Numbered from the stretch's first letter, positions 23,013 to 35,263 are shown. The stretch: DNA of 64,000 nucleotides from Ceratopteris richardii (GCA_020310875.1 CM035432.1:94586467-94650466); one strand, 5' to 3'. Program-made: numbers and translations. The notes: generated by a model not told the origin, from the sequence alone.

Positions 23013-23305
23013 TCTCCATCAGTATTCACCTCCTCCATCATATCTTAATGTCTGAATATGCTTCCTTGTCTGGTTTTCCACCATAGCCTTAAAATTTTGG
23101 AAGTGAATGAACACCTCACTCTTCTCTTTCATGAAATATACCCATACTTTCCATATATGGCATCAATGAAAGTAACATAGAACCTACAACTACCCATAGA
23201 TGTGGTCTTTGTAGGACCCCAAACATTTGTATGCACTATTTCTAGCACATTCTCATTAACATGCTTGCCATGCGAGAATGATGCTCTTGATTGTTTACAA
23301 AAATT
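23013..23305 (-). pseudogene. copia integrase scrap F
   Basis: Minus-strand codons from 23305 leftwards read FCKQSRASFSHGK, then LEIVHTNVWGPT, FYVTFIDA and later LRYDGGGEY. This is the integrase zinc region and core of a copia element (CxxGKQxRxSF, H-ADVCGP and DxGGEF family motifs). Copia B inserted into it at 23305/23306. The first catalytic Asp is Asn (HTNVWGP), so this copy is dead. Its right half is not seen beyond B. Confidence 0.7.
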
Positions 23306-23533
23306 TGTTGGAGTTAGATGTCTGCGGAAACACGCGAACAACACAAGGAAGAAGAAGAAGCTTGGAGCACAACACACAATACTGAATGTATTACTAGAGA
23401 ATGTACAAAGGTAAGTAGCCCATTAGGGCAATAGGCGTATATACAAACTGGGGGAAAAAACCTCCTAAAGAGGAAAAAAGTGTCCCGGCGGTCCTAGAGT
23501 GTTCACACACATCACTACCTAAATATATCAATA
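23306..23533 (-). repeat. 3' LTR of copia B
   Basis: About 228 bp, closely similar to the A LTRs, from TGTTGGAGTTAGATG to ATATATCAATA. The final CAACA of A is CAATA here. A polypurine tract (minus strand CCCAGGGGGGATTT) abuts it at 23534-23547. Confidence 0.85.
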
Positions 23534-23607
23534 AATCCCCCCTGGGAGTGATGTGGTAAAAAAGTATCTAGCACTCATGTATAAGGAATTGGAAAGCTAT
23601 GTGGAAA

Positions 23608-26049
23608 TCACTCCACAAAAGGAAGTAAGCCCAAAGCTTTGCGAAAAGCTTCAAACTTCTCCCTAGGCAGAGCCTTCGTGAAAAGGTCTACAATGTTCTC
23701 CTGTGTGGGCACATATGCCAAGCTGATCTCCCCAGCAGAGATAACATAATGATAATGCACCTCAATGTGCTTAGTGCGAGCATGGAACACAGGGTTCCTC
23801 GCAATTGCCAATGCGCTCTGATTGTTAGTGAAGATGGTGGTGGCAGAAGACAAACCAACACCCAAATCAGCCATAAGGCATCTGAGCCACACACACTCAA
23901 AAGTCACTATGAAATCTGCCCTATACTGAGCCTCACAACTGGAAGTGGCCACAGTAGGCTGCTTCTTGCTCAAAAAGATATACATGAGCTACCAAGCATG
24001 AAGCAAAAGCCGCTAGTGGACACATGAGTGTCATAGCAACCAACCCAATCAGAGTCAGAAAAAGCATGCAAATCTGGCGGTAGTGATCCCCCCTTGGGAT
24101 AAAACAACCCAAGTATCCGAGTACCACTCAAGTAGCGAAAGATATGCTTAACCGCCTGCCAATGCTTGACTCCTGGGCAATGCATAAACCTGCCCATCTG
24201 TGAGACAACAAACTGAACATCTGGCCGAGTAATGCATAAGTAAATCAAGCATCCAACAACCTGCTGATAGAGAACAACATCAAATGCATCTCCAGCATCA
24301 TGAAGACTCAATCGTAGACCTGTCTCCATAGGAGTGGCAATAGGCTTATAGTCTTCAAGGCCAAGACGCTGCAATAATGTGTCAATATATTTTGTTTGAC
24401 ACAAAGCGATTCAACCATCAACCTGCATAAACTGAATGCCCAAATAGTGATGCAAATGCCCCAAATCAGACATCTCAAATGAGGCATGCAAATCAGCCTT
24501 AAAATCAGCAATATGCTTCTCAATAGGACCAGTGAGCAGCATGTCGTCAACATAGACAACAATGACTAGAAGCACATCATTAGCACGCTTAACATATAAG
24601 GTGCTTTTAGTTGGACTGTTCTCAAAACCATGTGCAATAAGATAGGCATGTATCGTCTCATACCAAGCACGTAGTGCTTGCTTTAAACCATATAATGCCT
24701 TCTTTAACCTGCACACTTGGTTTTCAAGCCCATTCTGCACAAAGTCACGGGGCTGAAAAACATACACTTCTTCATGCAAGTCACCATTCAGAAATGATAC
24801 TTTAATGTCCAACTGATGTACATTCCAACCATAATGAGCTGCAAGTGCACATATGCTCCAAACAGTAGTCATATGGCATGTAGGTGCAAAGGTCTCATCA
24901 AAATCAATGCCTCTTTCCTGTGCATAACCCTTTGCAACAAGCCTAGCCTTATACCTGTCAACTGTACCATCAGGTTTATGCTTCAGCTTGTATACCCACT
25001 TAGTGCCAATGACCTTCTTGCCAGGAGGCAAGTCACATAAAGACCAAGTACCATTCTTCATTATAGCATCATATTCAGATTGCATAGCAGCCATCCAATT
25101 TTCTGAATTTTGTGCTTTATCCCAAGTTCAACCAGAAATGCATTAAAATCAGAAGACATATATTCCCCCCCTTGATCACAACGGAGGGTGCCCATTTTAC
25201 ATGCTGACAGATTTTCAGCCAAAACCAAAAACTGTTTGAAGCACATGAACACTTTGGACTTTGCCTTCAATGGATATACCCATGCATGCCTGGAAAAATC
25301 ATCGATGAAAGTCACGAACTAAAGATAATTCCCAAAAGAACGTGTCTGCATAGGACCACAGACATCACTATTTACAAGCTGCAATTTCTAAGTAGCCCGA
25401 ACTGAACCATCTTTTGGAAAGGACGAACGCTACATTTTGCCCAAAATACAGCCTTCAGAAACATGTTTTCTAGGTGCCTCAAGTTTGGGCAAAGAGGACA
25501 CCATTTGAGATTTCTGTAGGCATAGCAAACTAGCAAAATTCAGATGACCAAAGCGTGCATGCCAAAGCTTTGCATCTGACATAGCCTGAGAATCATTTAC
25601 TGCACATGCCAAATCATTTACTCATCTTTCATAGCCTATGAGCTTATACAGCCGTTGACATAAAATGCCAGAAGCAATAATCACATCGCCATTTGACAGA
25701 TCATGAACTGTACACCTCTCATCAACAAATTTCATAACCAAGCCAATCTTGGCTAATGCAAGAACGGATAACAGGTTCTTCTTGATCTTTGGCACAAATA
25801 AAGCATCTAACAACGTGAAAGAACTACCATCAGCAGTAGTCAAAATGATCTTACCAACTCCCATAATAGGATAAGAGGAGTTGTTGGCGCATGTAACAGT
25901 ATTCCCTGTAGGGGCAGGCTCGAGTGAAGAGAAGAAACTGCGCTACGAGGTAATATGTTTGGTTGCCCCACTATCAAAATATTGACAAACATCTGAGTCT
26001 ACTGCAGACATGCACTGCTCATGAGAAGATGGGTCAAAACTGCAGACAG
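23608..26049 (-). pseudogene. copia B polyprotein remnant
   Basis: Read from right to left. A protease with YFDSGATKHITS (near 25945-25985) and LSVLALAKIGLVMKF (25740). GAG-pre-integrase with KLWHARFGHLNFASL (25540-25590). Integrase core with FIDDFSRHAWVY and CDQGGEY (25165-25310). Then a deletion, RT from 25094 with WVYKLKHKPDGTVDRYKARL, LDIKVSFLNGDLHEEVYV and VYVDDMLLTG (near 24530-24560), and RNase H with SDSDWVG, STEAEY replaced by SSCEAQY, and FTKALPREKFEAFRKALGLL, ending at 23608. Several shifts and stops break it. At the gag-protease border it reads HEQCMSAVDSDV, with a sense CAG where copia A has TAG. Not functional. Confidence 0.88.
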
Positions 26050-27566
26050 CTACTTTAAGCAATTTAAAGGGTTGAAGGGCTGCCACATGGTGAAAGCTGA
26101 TTGAGCCATGTTGTACGATCAAGATGAGATCATATTCAAGGGTGGAGATGAATTTATGCTTAAAGCAAGGAGAATCCACGAGTTTTTTTCATCAAAGAAA
26201 ACTTTTTTGACAGTTAAAGATCAATAATGCAACTTTTCTCTAAAAATAGTGGCATATCTTATCCGAATTGATGTCAACACTGATCCAACGGTCCGGATCA
26301 TCCCCAGATCCAATGGTGGAGAATGAAGGCGCCTAAATTTCACTCATTTACACTAGATTTGATAGAAAGAACAATTCCAAGCCATTGATTTGATTAATCA
26401 AATGGTTGTAATCAAAAGAAGTTGGTCTTAGGGTTGAGAGTTGATTTCTCTAGATCCAAGGGCCCAAATTCATTCAAAAAACTATATAAACCCCCCTCCA
26501 AACTCCTAGAGCATCATTGTTAGGCATCCATAGGGCTCTTGCTAGCTTAAGGTTTCCTTGAGACGATCACCCTCGGTTGAGCGAGTGAGGATCCAAGGTG
26601 GGCTAGTATGATTATAGTACCTAGTTTCAAATTTAAGTTAGAACTCCAATCTAGGATAGACTCTTGAAACCAGCATCTCTATCTTGACTCACCCTCGGTG
26701 GAGCGTGTGAGTGAGTTAGTGCTGGTTTTAATGAGTCTTAGACTTCTTTAGTTAAACGTTATGAGCCTAGACATACATAGGGTCAATGAAGTGGAACTCA
26801 TCTTCTTAACGTGTGACATTCAGTTGAACTGTAATGGTTTGAGGGTCAGAACCGCCTTTGATCAGTAGACTGCTTAGCTTGACGTATCACGACGATCAAA
26901 TCCTTTTAATTCATGTCACTTATCTTGACGTATCTTAATTCAAATCCTTTTAATTCATGTCACTTGACACTTGTCTCTTGTCTCTTGTCTCTCAGTCTCT
27001 TAAGTATTTTTACATGTCTTCTATTTTCTTCTATGTGTGAAAAAGCTCCGCAGTATTGCGTTGAACTAGTGAGGATGTTTTCATTGAGCTTGTAATTAAA
27101 CTCTATCATCATAATTCACTTGCATGCATATAATCCATGCATACCCATACATATTGATTAGTTTCTGAAAGTGTATAAGAAGCTCCAATATTAGACCATT
27201 CTTCCTTTTGAAACTGATTTATGTGTAATGATTCTATCTATTCTCGTCATGCATACATATCATCCAAAGAAGACTATGCATATGGATTAGAATTAGGAAG
27301 TGTTTAAGAAGCTCCTTCAATGGACCATTCTTCCTTCCAAATTTGATTCGTGTGTATGGTTCTCTTTCATTCTTATCATTCATGTTCATAAATTTAACTT
27401 GCACTCCTACATTCCCATTCCCATAATCATTTCAACATCTCTCTCTTCTCCATCCTCAACATTAATTTCACTTTCATGTCCTTAAACCTTCCAACATTCA
27501 TTAGCTTCATACATCCTGTGTGTGCCACGACCTGACCCGATCCACCCGGATTGCGATCACCTCTAC
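26050..27566 (+). repeat. Left LTR of gypsy element, 5'-truncated
   Basis: It matches the right LTR from about 35910 to its end at CCTCTACA. The first 650 bp or so of the LTR are lost at the junction with copia B. It keeps a 550-bp central block (about 26258-26806) missing from the right LTR. That block holds the TATA box and two copies of a CACCCTCGGT-GAGCG motif at about 26568 and 26690. Confidence 0.8.
26483..26489 (+). promoter_or_regulatory. TATA box in gypsy left LTR
   Basis: The sequence reads aaaactatataaaccccc, a good plant TATA context, about 1.08 kb before the LTR end. It is absent from the right LTR. Confidence 0.55.
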
Positions 27567-27680
27567 ATTTGAACCCGACATGAAACGCTTCGTGGCATTT
27601 GCTTCTGATCTTGTTGGGAGGTTGTGATCCATATCCTTTGTTTCATATTTTTCATCCTCATCATATAATCATCATCATTC

Positions 27681-29140
27681 TTGAGTGTTGCACTGGATTT
27701 CTCACAATATCGTGCACATCTTCGCCGTGAAGTAAATGCATTTGTGAGAGATCTAGAGAATCATGCATCAGTTGCTCATTCACGTAAGATGGAGGAAGGA
27801 TTCAAATCCCTTATTGTTGAGAAACAAGGCCAAAGAATAGTCTCTTCTATGTTGAGAGAGAAGGGAAAATTCAATGGCATCAACATCACAAGGTACTTAG
27901 ATTTGTTTGAAGAGCAAGCTATGATTTTTGGTCTTCCCGAAGATCTTTTGATATCATTCTTGAACAAATTGTTGATAGCTCTATCATAAACCGTGTCACT
28001 CAATATGATACTCTTCCTTGGAGTGATTTTAGAAAGGAGACGCTCAAAGAATTCTATCTTGAAGATTATAGCCAACATAATCGAGATGGATTCTTACGAT
28101 GGGTCAATTCCCCAAAGCCTAGTAGCTCTATTACTCACTTACAAAATGAGTATATTAGACACTATGAACAACTTCCTAATGAGGATAAGATAACTTTGGA
28201 ACCTGATCTTGTGATCAATTTTCTTAAGCTTCTTCATCCTGAAACTCATAGGGAAGTTGAATGGCGATTAGAGCCAGATAAGCTCTATGGTCTTACTGAC
28301 AATTGGCAAAAAGTGCGTAAAGTAGTAGAGGTTGTAGCCCATAGACATCAAAGACAATCCATGCTTTATGAGCAAACTAGTGTTCCTCAAGCTAGCCTTC
28401 CACAAACTAAGGAGCAAGTTAGAGAACAATTCCATGCTATGCTTTTTGACGCTACTCCTATTCCTCAAATGATGGAGCCTACTCAAAGTTTTAAAGTAGA
28501 GCCAAATAAAAGTGTAGTTGAACAATCTCAAGTGGAAATTCTCACTACACAAGTGGAAAGTCTTATTGCTACCCAATCCAATTTGGCCAAGGCTATAGAT
28601 GCTTTACAATCTAATTACACCAAAACTTTCCAAAATCAAATGAACCCAATGTCTTTTCAAGAGCCTAATCAACATGTTATAGCTACCAATCAAAATCCAC
28701 AAGTAGCTCCTACTCAAGCATATCAAGTTCCTCCAATGCATAATCCTTCAAGGCAAAATCCTCATCCTCATGTGCAAAATCCTCAAATGTATCAAAACAT
28801 ATATCCTCAAGCTTCTCAAACAACTTTTCAAAATCCTCAAAATCAAAATTTTCAAAATCATCAACCATACACTATGGAAGCTCCTCTTGCACCTCAAGCA
28901 CCACATGCTGCTCCCCAAGCTCCTCAAATACATCAAATGCCTTATCAAAATCCTAATTATCCTGTTCAAGCAATTCCTTATCAACAAAATACTCAATTTC
29001 AAAATTTCCCACCACAAGTTAATCAAAATCCTCAAAATCAAAATGGTTTTGTGCGTGGCCCTCGTAGGTGTCCTTGGCATGATTCATTAGAGCACTTTTT
29101 GAGAGATTGTGAACTATTGAAGGCTGCTAAGGAGCAATGA
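27681..29140 (+). pseudogene. gypsy gag
   Basis: Capsid polyprotein of the gypsy element. The first part (27681-27957) has NITRYLDLFEEQAMIFGLPE, the start of a retrotransposon gag domain. After a one-base shift near 27957 the domain continues in the other frame to 28196 and on without a break. It includes FLRWVNSPKP and YEQLPNED, then LLHPETHREVEWRLEP and the MLYEQTSVPQ region. Residues encoded at 28620-29040 are rich in Gln, Pro and Asn. The end carries CPWHDSLEHFLRDC, a finger-like motif in the place of the CCHC knuckle. No ATG lies at the start of the domain. The same protein family recurs at 62600-64000, which supports the reading. Confidence 0.8.
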
Positions 29141-29191
29141 CTAGTAATAGACATAGACAAGAAAATATGTGACTATCGATCTAGGCTACCT

Positions 29192-30745
29192 TTGCAAGGA
29201 AATTATGGTAAGGGAGGAATGAAGAAACACTATGAAAATATAACCAAAACGGACGTAGGAACTAGAGGAGTGAAACTAGAAGCTCTTGATGAACACCAAG
29301 TAGAATCAAGTAAACCCACAAAGGAAGGTGACTTTTCCATAGAGGCTTTAGTAAGAGCACGAGATGAGATTAGGAGAATAATGGATTGGGAGTCACGGAT
29401 AGAAGATCAATCTCTTATTTCTCACATATCCAATGTAGAAGAAAAACGAAAAAGAGATGAAGCTGAGCCTAGTGAGAGAAGAGTGACTCGAAAACAAACC
29501 TCAGAGGGAATAGAAACAATCATAGAGCAAGGAGAAACATCACAATCCAAAGATAAAAAACAAGAATCGCAACCCAATGAACAAAAACAAGAGGAGAAAC
29601 AAAAAGGGAAGAAGACAACGCAAAGAAAAATAGAACCAAAGCCTTTAGATAAACAAGAACAATCAAAACAAACTGAAGAACAAACACGAGAACATGAACA
29701 AAAACAAGATCCTGAGCAAAAACAAAAGAAACCAAAGAGAAAACCTGAAGCCACCTTGATTTCAGAAATTGAGAGAAAAATAGATCCTATGGAGATTTTA
29801 GATGACATTTTTCTTAAGAGCCAAGTGACTATGTCTTTAGAACAAGTTTTCTCTATTGCAAAGCTTGTTTTTAAAGATAACTTTATCGGCCTAATTAAAA
29901 GGAAGAGGTTTTCACTTAATCTAGATACTGAGATGCAAGATTCTCTAGATCAAGATCAAGCTATGAATGAAGCCTTAAACTTTGATGAATATGATGAAGA
30001 GGACTTTGATGATGATGAAGTAAATGTTAATAAAAATTTCTTAGGACCTATTCAACCTGACCATGAAAATCATGAAAACAATCTTGAAAGTCACTTTAAA
30101 AGAAAATTTTGGTCTAGAGGTACATCAGAGATGCATGTTAAAATAGGAAATGATAAGAACACTATCACTGTAAATGCATTAGTAGATTCTGGCTCCGAAA
30201 TCAATGTGATTTCAAGAGAACTCTATGATAAGTTTTGATGGCCCATAGATAAAGATTGTGGATGGCGTATGAGAACTGCAAATAATGGTGTAGGTACCCT
30301 GTATGGAGCTTGTGCTAGTGTGCCCATATCCATAGGAGGAATTACAGAAGAGTTTCACTTTTTTATTCAAGATAATTGCTCCTATGAAGTTCTCTTAGGT
30401 CAACCCTTTATTTGTGAGAGTCGTATGGAAACTAAAGCCATGGATGATGGGTCTACCTATGCTAGATTTAAGTTTAAGGATGGAATGCAATCACTTCAAG
30501 TCATGACGGTAGGAGTGAATCATCCTAGGAATCGATTGTCAATTAGAAAGAAACCTATTGTTACTCAGGGTCATGAGCATGCTTGTAGTGATTGTGTACC
30601 TCGATTCATGTTTGGAGCTACATATGATCAAAATTTCAGATTGAATCCATTGTTGAGCGGGACAACAGTAGATACTGGTTTGACATCTTGCATCCAACCA
30701 ACATGTACAATAGTTTGTCACTTTGTTTTCCACACTCTAGATTAG
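29192..30745 (+). pseudogene. gypsy Lys/Glu-rich linker and aspartic protease
   Basis: It continues in the same frame as gag after a TGA at 29138-29140. Codons for about residues 80-190 are Lys, Glu and Gln-rich and probably unstructured. A helical block with VTMSLEQVFSIAKLVF near 29825-29870 precedes the protease, in the place where fungal gypsy polyproteins have a conserved pre-protease segment. The protease active site is VDSGSEINVISRELY at 30181-30230, followed by an in-frame TGA at 30236 that looks like a decayed CGA. The second half, with EVLLGQPFICES near 30388-30420, is the hydrophobic part of the protease fold. It ends at a TAG at 30743-30745. Confidence 0.78.
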
Positions 30746-30820
30746 ATTTTCTTCATAAGAGTCAATTGTCCAAGTCTTTTATCCAAAAAACCCAAAAAAA
30801 GTTATAAAAACAACAAAATC

Positions 30821-31936
30821 ATGGAACATGATGAGAACATTGAGCATGTGATTGAAACATCTCATTATTTCTCTACTCTTGAGGAGTTAGAATTATGTCT
30901 TCAACAAAATTCTAATTCCCATATTATTCTTCTTTCTTCCCTTGATGAGTATGCTCTCAATGTTGACAAGTGCTCAAAATTTAACCAAACACATGATGCC
31001 TTAGTTGAAACGAAGTACAAAACTGTAGACAAAAAAATCAAACCCATAGCTCAACCATTACCTCAAGGAAGTAATGAAAAAATTATTGATGTGAAAAATG
31101 ATCCAATTCTTCAGGATAAGAGAAACATAGGACATACATTCACGGATGAGACAATCAAACAGGTGAAAATTGGTAGAGATGATGACTTTCTTTTGTCAAC
31201 AGAGAGAGAAAAATTTGAGAGAGTCATATGTAGCCATGGAAAAGCCTTTACTATGTATCCTCATGAGATTGGTTGTGTAGATCCTAAGCTAGTTGCACCC
31301 ATGATAATCTTTACTATTCCACATATTCCATGGAATCTTCGTCCTATACCAGTTCCAAAGGCTCACTTACCTGAGCTAATGAAACTACTTAAGGAGAAGA
31401 TAAACATGAGAGTTTTAGAGCCATCTTTTGCACCTTACTCAAACAGATGGTTCACTGTGCCTAAAAAGAATGGGAAACTACGTTTTATTCAAGATCTCCA
31501 ACCTGTCAATAAAGTCACCATAAAGAATGTAGGAACAGGACCCATTGTAGATGAGTTTGCTCAATCATTTTCAGGACATTCTATCTATTCAATGGGTGAT
31601 TTATATTCGGGATATGACCAATTCCAATTAGCAGTTGACAGTTGTGACATAACCACAATGAAAAATCCTTTAGGCTTAGTGCGAATGTGTACTTTACCTC
31701 AAGGAGCAACCAATTCTGTGGCTCATATGATGAGTGCTATGAATATGGTCTTACATAATTTTATCCCTCATATAGCTATGATATTCATTGATGATATTCC
31801 AATTAAAGGGAGTGAGGAACGTGTAAAGGACATTACTTTAGACTTATCTGGATGTCATAAATTTGTTCTTGACCATATCTCTGATTGTGAAAGAATATTT
31901 CAACGATTTGAAGAGGTAGGTCTCACATTTCCATAG
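30821..31936 (+). pseudogene. gypsy reverse transcriptase
   Basis: A 371-codon frame in phase with the protease frame, from the ATG at 30821. The first 130 residues are a variable linker. The RT domain then shows PRPIPVPKAHLPELMKLLKE, SNRWFTVPKKNGKLRFIQDL, LQPVNKVTIKN, SMGDLYSGYDQFQL, LPQGATNSVAHM and the catalytic box MIFIDDIPIKG near 31780-31810. Usual plant gypsy RTs have DYRALN, PFGLTNAPATF and a YLDDIL or FDDIL box. The PQGATNSVA and FIDD forms seen here are familiar from fungal gypsy elements. A one-base loss near 31932 shifts the frame, and the thumb and RNase H continue from there in another frame. Not functional. Confidence 0.85.
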
Positions 31937-32961
31937 AGAAATCTGTTTTTGGTGTCAACGAGGTTCTTATTGTTGGAAATTTATGTGGCCATTATGGTCG
32001 AAAGCCATACCCACAAAAAGTTGATGCCATTAGCAAGATTTTTGAAACATGTAACAACATGAGTGAGGTACGTAGATTTCTTGGTGCTTGCATCTTTTAT
32101 GTTATTTGGATCCCACACTTTGCTCATGTTGCTGATTGTCTCTATGACTTGTTGAGGAAGAAAGGAAAATTTATTTGGACTGAAAAACACACTCAAGCTA
32201 TGCTTAAATTGAAGAAATTATTGCTTGAAGCTCCCATCCTTAAGCGTGTAGACTATTCTACTAACAAACCTATTATATTGACTGTTGATACTAGTCCTAT
32301 TGGTATAGGTTGGGTCATAAGTCAAGATGATAGTGAAGGGAATAGATATGCAATTAGGTTTGGTGCCAAAATTTTACATGAAACACAACGAAAATATCCA
32401 CAGATCAAATGAGGACTATGGGGTATGGTAACAGCTTTGAAAGTAGACAAAGAATATTTCATAGGTGCAAATGCCAAAGTTGAGACTGATTGTTTGCCTC
32501 TCATTGGAATGATAGCCAATTGTTCATCTCCTGATATAGCCATGCTTAGATGGATCTCATATATTAAGTTCATTAATCCTAAGTTAGTGCATATTTCAGG
32601 TAAGTCAAATTCAGTTGCTAATATGTTATCGAGAGCTAGATTTGATGATCTTGAAAGTGATCTAATAAAGAATGTGAACTTAATTGACTATGTTCCACAT
32701 ATATACGAGTATGAGCAATTTCATGAGTCTGAGTACGAAAATGAATGGAGAGACATAGGAAAGTATCTGAGTACACTACAACCATTACCTAGCTGGACTA
32801 CGAATAGATTCTGTAACATTAGGAAACAAACTTATAACTTTTTCCTATGTAATGGTTATCTTTGGAGACATGCTAAGGGTAAAGTTAAGAATCCACAACG
32901 AGTCCTAGGTAAACGAGGTCTTCAATTGCAAGTAATGAAGGAAATGCATGAGACATTATGA
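31937..32961 (+). pseudogene. gypsy RT thumb and RNase H
   Basis: After the shift, the RT connection is legible with VFGVNEVLIVGN and VRRFLGACIFYVIWIPHF (32070-32120), then KGKFIWTEKHTQAMLKLK. RNase H starts with ILTVDTSPIGIGWVISQ (32275-32325), so the first catalytic Asp is present. It continues with RKYPQIK, a TGA at 32410-32412 that looks like a decayed CGA, ALKVDKEYFIGA, VETDCLPLIGM and VANMLSRARFDD. The last 100 residues lead into the integrase zinc region. The frame ends at a TGA at 32959-32961 in the position of a conserved Trp or Arg. The RNase H resembles that of fungal gypsy elements more than the plant Tat or chromovirus types. Confidence 0.8.
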
Positions 32962-34065
32962 GTAGGTCATAACAGATTTTTTGGAACATATGAAAAAATT
33001 AGAAGTACCTATTATTAGCCTATGATGTACATTGACATTAGTAGCTATGTTTCTGCAAGTTCTACTTGTCAACTTCATTCATCAGTCAAACATAGAGATC
33101 CGTTGCATCCTACTTATCCACCTTGTATTCACTATAAGTGGGTAGTAGATCTTATAACTATGCCTAAAGGTATTGACAAAATGCGTTACATTGTACTTGC
33201 AAGAGAAGACTTAACTAATCATGTAGAGGGACTTGCACTACGATCTAAGAACACTTACAATGTTTGCAAATTCTTGCTTGAAGATGTCATAAGTCGCTTT
33301 GGGTACATAGATAAAGTAGTTGCCGATCGTGGAGAGTTAAATGCGAGAGAAGCCAAAGAGTTCTTTGAACATCACGATATTCATTTGTCTCTCACTACTG
33401 CATATAATCCAGAGGCCAATGGTAAAATAGAGAGAGGACATCCACCTATTGTGAAAGCTATATCTAAAGCATGTAACGGTGACATCAAACAATGGCCTAG
33501 ATTCTTACCTTTTGCACTTTGGGCAGATACAATGACATGCACATGTACTACTGGGTATATGCCTGTTGAACTCATGTACTGTCAAAAACCATTGTTTCCA
33601 ATTCAGTCTCATATTTTTGCATGGTCAAATTTGCCTTGGTCTGAAAACATGTCTACTGATGATTTTTTGAGTTTGAGCATTAAACAATTAGAACAAGGTA
33701 AATTAAGACTTGCTGATGCCATTGAGAAATTAAGAGAATCTAGAATGAAGAACAAGCATTATTTTGATAAAACTCATCGATTGCATCCTAAGCCAATTGA
33801 AGTAGGAGATTGGGTACTCATTTATGATAGTACATTTGAGTCTCAATATAATGCACGCAAAAAGCTCACTCAATGGTGGTTTGGGCCATACATTGTATCA
33901 AAAGTCAACAACAATGGTATGTATGCTCTTTGTGAATTAAATGGTGTTGCACTAAAAACTTTGATTGTAGGTAAAAGGATAAAGTTATTCAAGAAACGTG
34001 ATAATGACGAGTACTTTTTGGATGAGGACATTGAAGAAGATGACAACAATGAGGCCGATTCATAA
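32962..34065 (+). pseudogene. gypsy integrase
   Basis: Same frame as RNase H, with a TAG at 33016-33018 in the place of a conserved Trp. The zinc domain is weak: VGHNRFFGTYEKI and SSTCQLHSS, with one of the two Cys missing. The catalytic core has VVDLITMPKG (Asp 1), VVADRGELNAREAKEFF (Asp 2 near 33326) and YNPEANGKIERGH (Glu near 33433), spaced as D-34/35-E, so all three acidic residues are present. The C-terminal part has VGDWVLIYDS and WWFGPYIVSK, a GPY-type domain, and an acidic tail. There is no chromodomain. It resembles fungal-type gypsy integrases along its whole length. Confidence 0.83.
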
Positions 34066-35250
34066 ACAGGAGTATCCATGTTATAAAAATAAAAAAAGAA
34101 AAAATAAAAAAAAAGAAAAAATATATATAAAAAACATATAAAAATATCATTAATTTTTCAAGTTCATTCTACTTTTTTTCCATTTTTGTTTCATGTATGT
34201 TTTTTTCAGTCTTTGCATTGCATTGCATATCCACATCACATGAGTCAAAAAAGGCAAATGATGATTTCTCTACTTGTGTAAAATTGTATCTTAAGTAGTA
34301 ATTTATCTACTAAGAAATTGATTATAATCTAGGATTGTGGAAAGATAGGGCATGTAGATTTGGAGGTTCATTTTGGTGACATGACTTTTATATATAAACA
34401 TGCATATGTATCCTGTATCGAAAGCATAATTGTTGAAATCCTAACTCCTGCTACTGCATGTTTCTACATCCTTACTCCATCTCACAGCACTTGTATCAGA
34501 GTTTAAACGATTGTTCTCCGTCATCAAAAATAGTTGTACCTTGTATCGGGGTTTAATTTTTCCCCGTCACCAAAAAAAAAAGTTGCTACATGTTACTAGG
34601 AATTTTACACTTTCTTATACCCCAAAAAAGTGATTGTAACCATAAAGTTGCCGAATCATCATCATCATCAAAAAAAGAAAACAAGACAAAGAAAGATAAA
34701 GAGGCATAGTAGAATAAATCACGGGCTATATAGGCAGATTTATGCATTAGTGGAGTTTAGTTAGATTTCCTTGCATGTTATTAGAGAAAGAGCATATTCA
34801 TATTTATGTAGGAAAGAAGTTGATCTAAAATAAGCTAAAGATGAAAGATGTCTCTTGAAAATCCTAAATCTTTGTTTATCTATCATATTTAAGGAAGATT
34901 GCTTTATGAAAAAGGTACAAATTTTTCTTCAAGATGAGAGGAACTGATGCTTAAAACGAATCAATACATCCACTTCCACTTCATATTGATGCTTTTTTGT
35001 TTTCTTTCTTGTTGTCAATGTTGCTTGTTCATTTTCATATATGTTGCCTATTTGTTCATGCATATTCATGTTGCATGTTTCAATTCTTTCTTTCATGCAA
35101 ATTTTGCTTCATGTCACATTGCCTACTCATTCATGCATATGATCAATTTTTCTTTCCATGTTTCTTATGTTGCCTATAAAAGAATTTGATGCCTGGAACA
35201 TTTTGTTTTTCACAGATACTAGAGTGGCACTTTTGGAGGAATCGCAAGTT
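34066..35250 (+). other. Non-coding spacer between gypsy integrase and 3' LTR
   Basis: About 1.2 kb. It holds an A-rich stretch at 34082-34140, two similar units of about 50 bp at 34486-34590 (TTGTATCAGAGTTTAAACG and a close copy ending in CGTCA-C-AAAAA), and a TTTCATGTTGCC-like repeat at 34990-35180. The 80-codon ATG frame at 34947-35189 is Phe, Cys and His-rich because of that repeat. I do not regard it as an envelope-like gene. Confidence 0.55.
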
Positions 35251-35263
35251 TAGTGGGGGTGAA
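35251..35263 (+). promoter_or_regulatory. Polypurine tract of gypsy element
   Basis: TAGTGGGGGTGAA directly before TGTCATC, the start of the right LTR. Confidence 0.65.

Larger units (their letters stand above)
23306..26049 (-). mobile_element. copia B (family A), 5'-truncated
   Basis: A minus-strand relative of copia A. It keeps the 3' LTR (23306-23533), the polypurine tract and the polymerase back to the gag-protease boundary, where it is cut at about 26049 and joined to a gypsy LTR. Compared with A it has an internal deletion of about 0.8 kb near 25110, which removes the integrase end and the linker to RT. Confidence 0.85.

Noticed and set aside
34947..35189. Envelope-like gene in the gypsy spacer
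   Set aside because: The frame comes from a short repeated DNA word and shows no signal peptide plus anchor arrangement.
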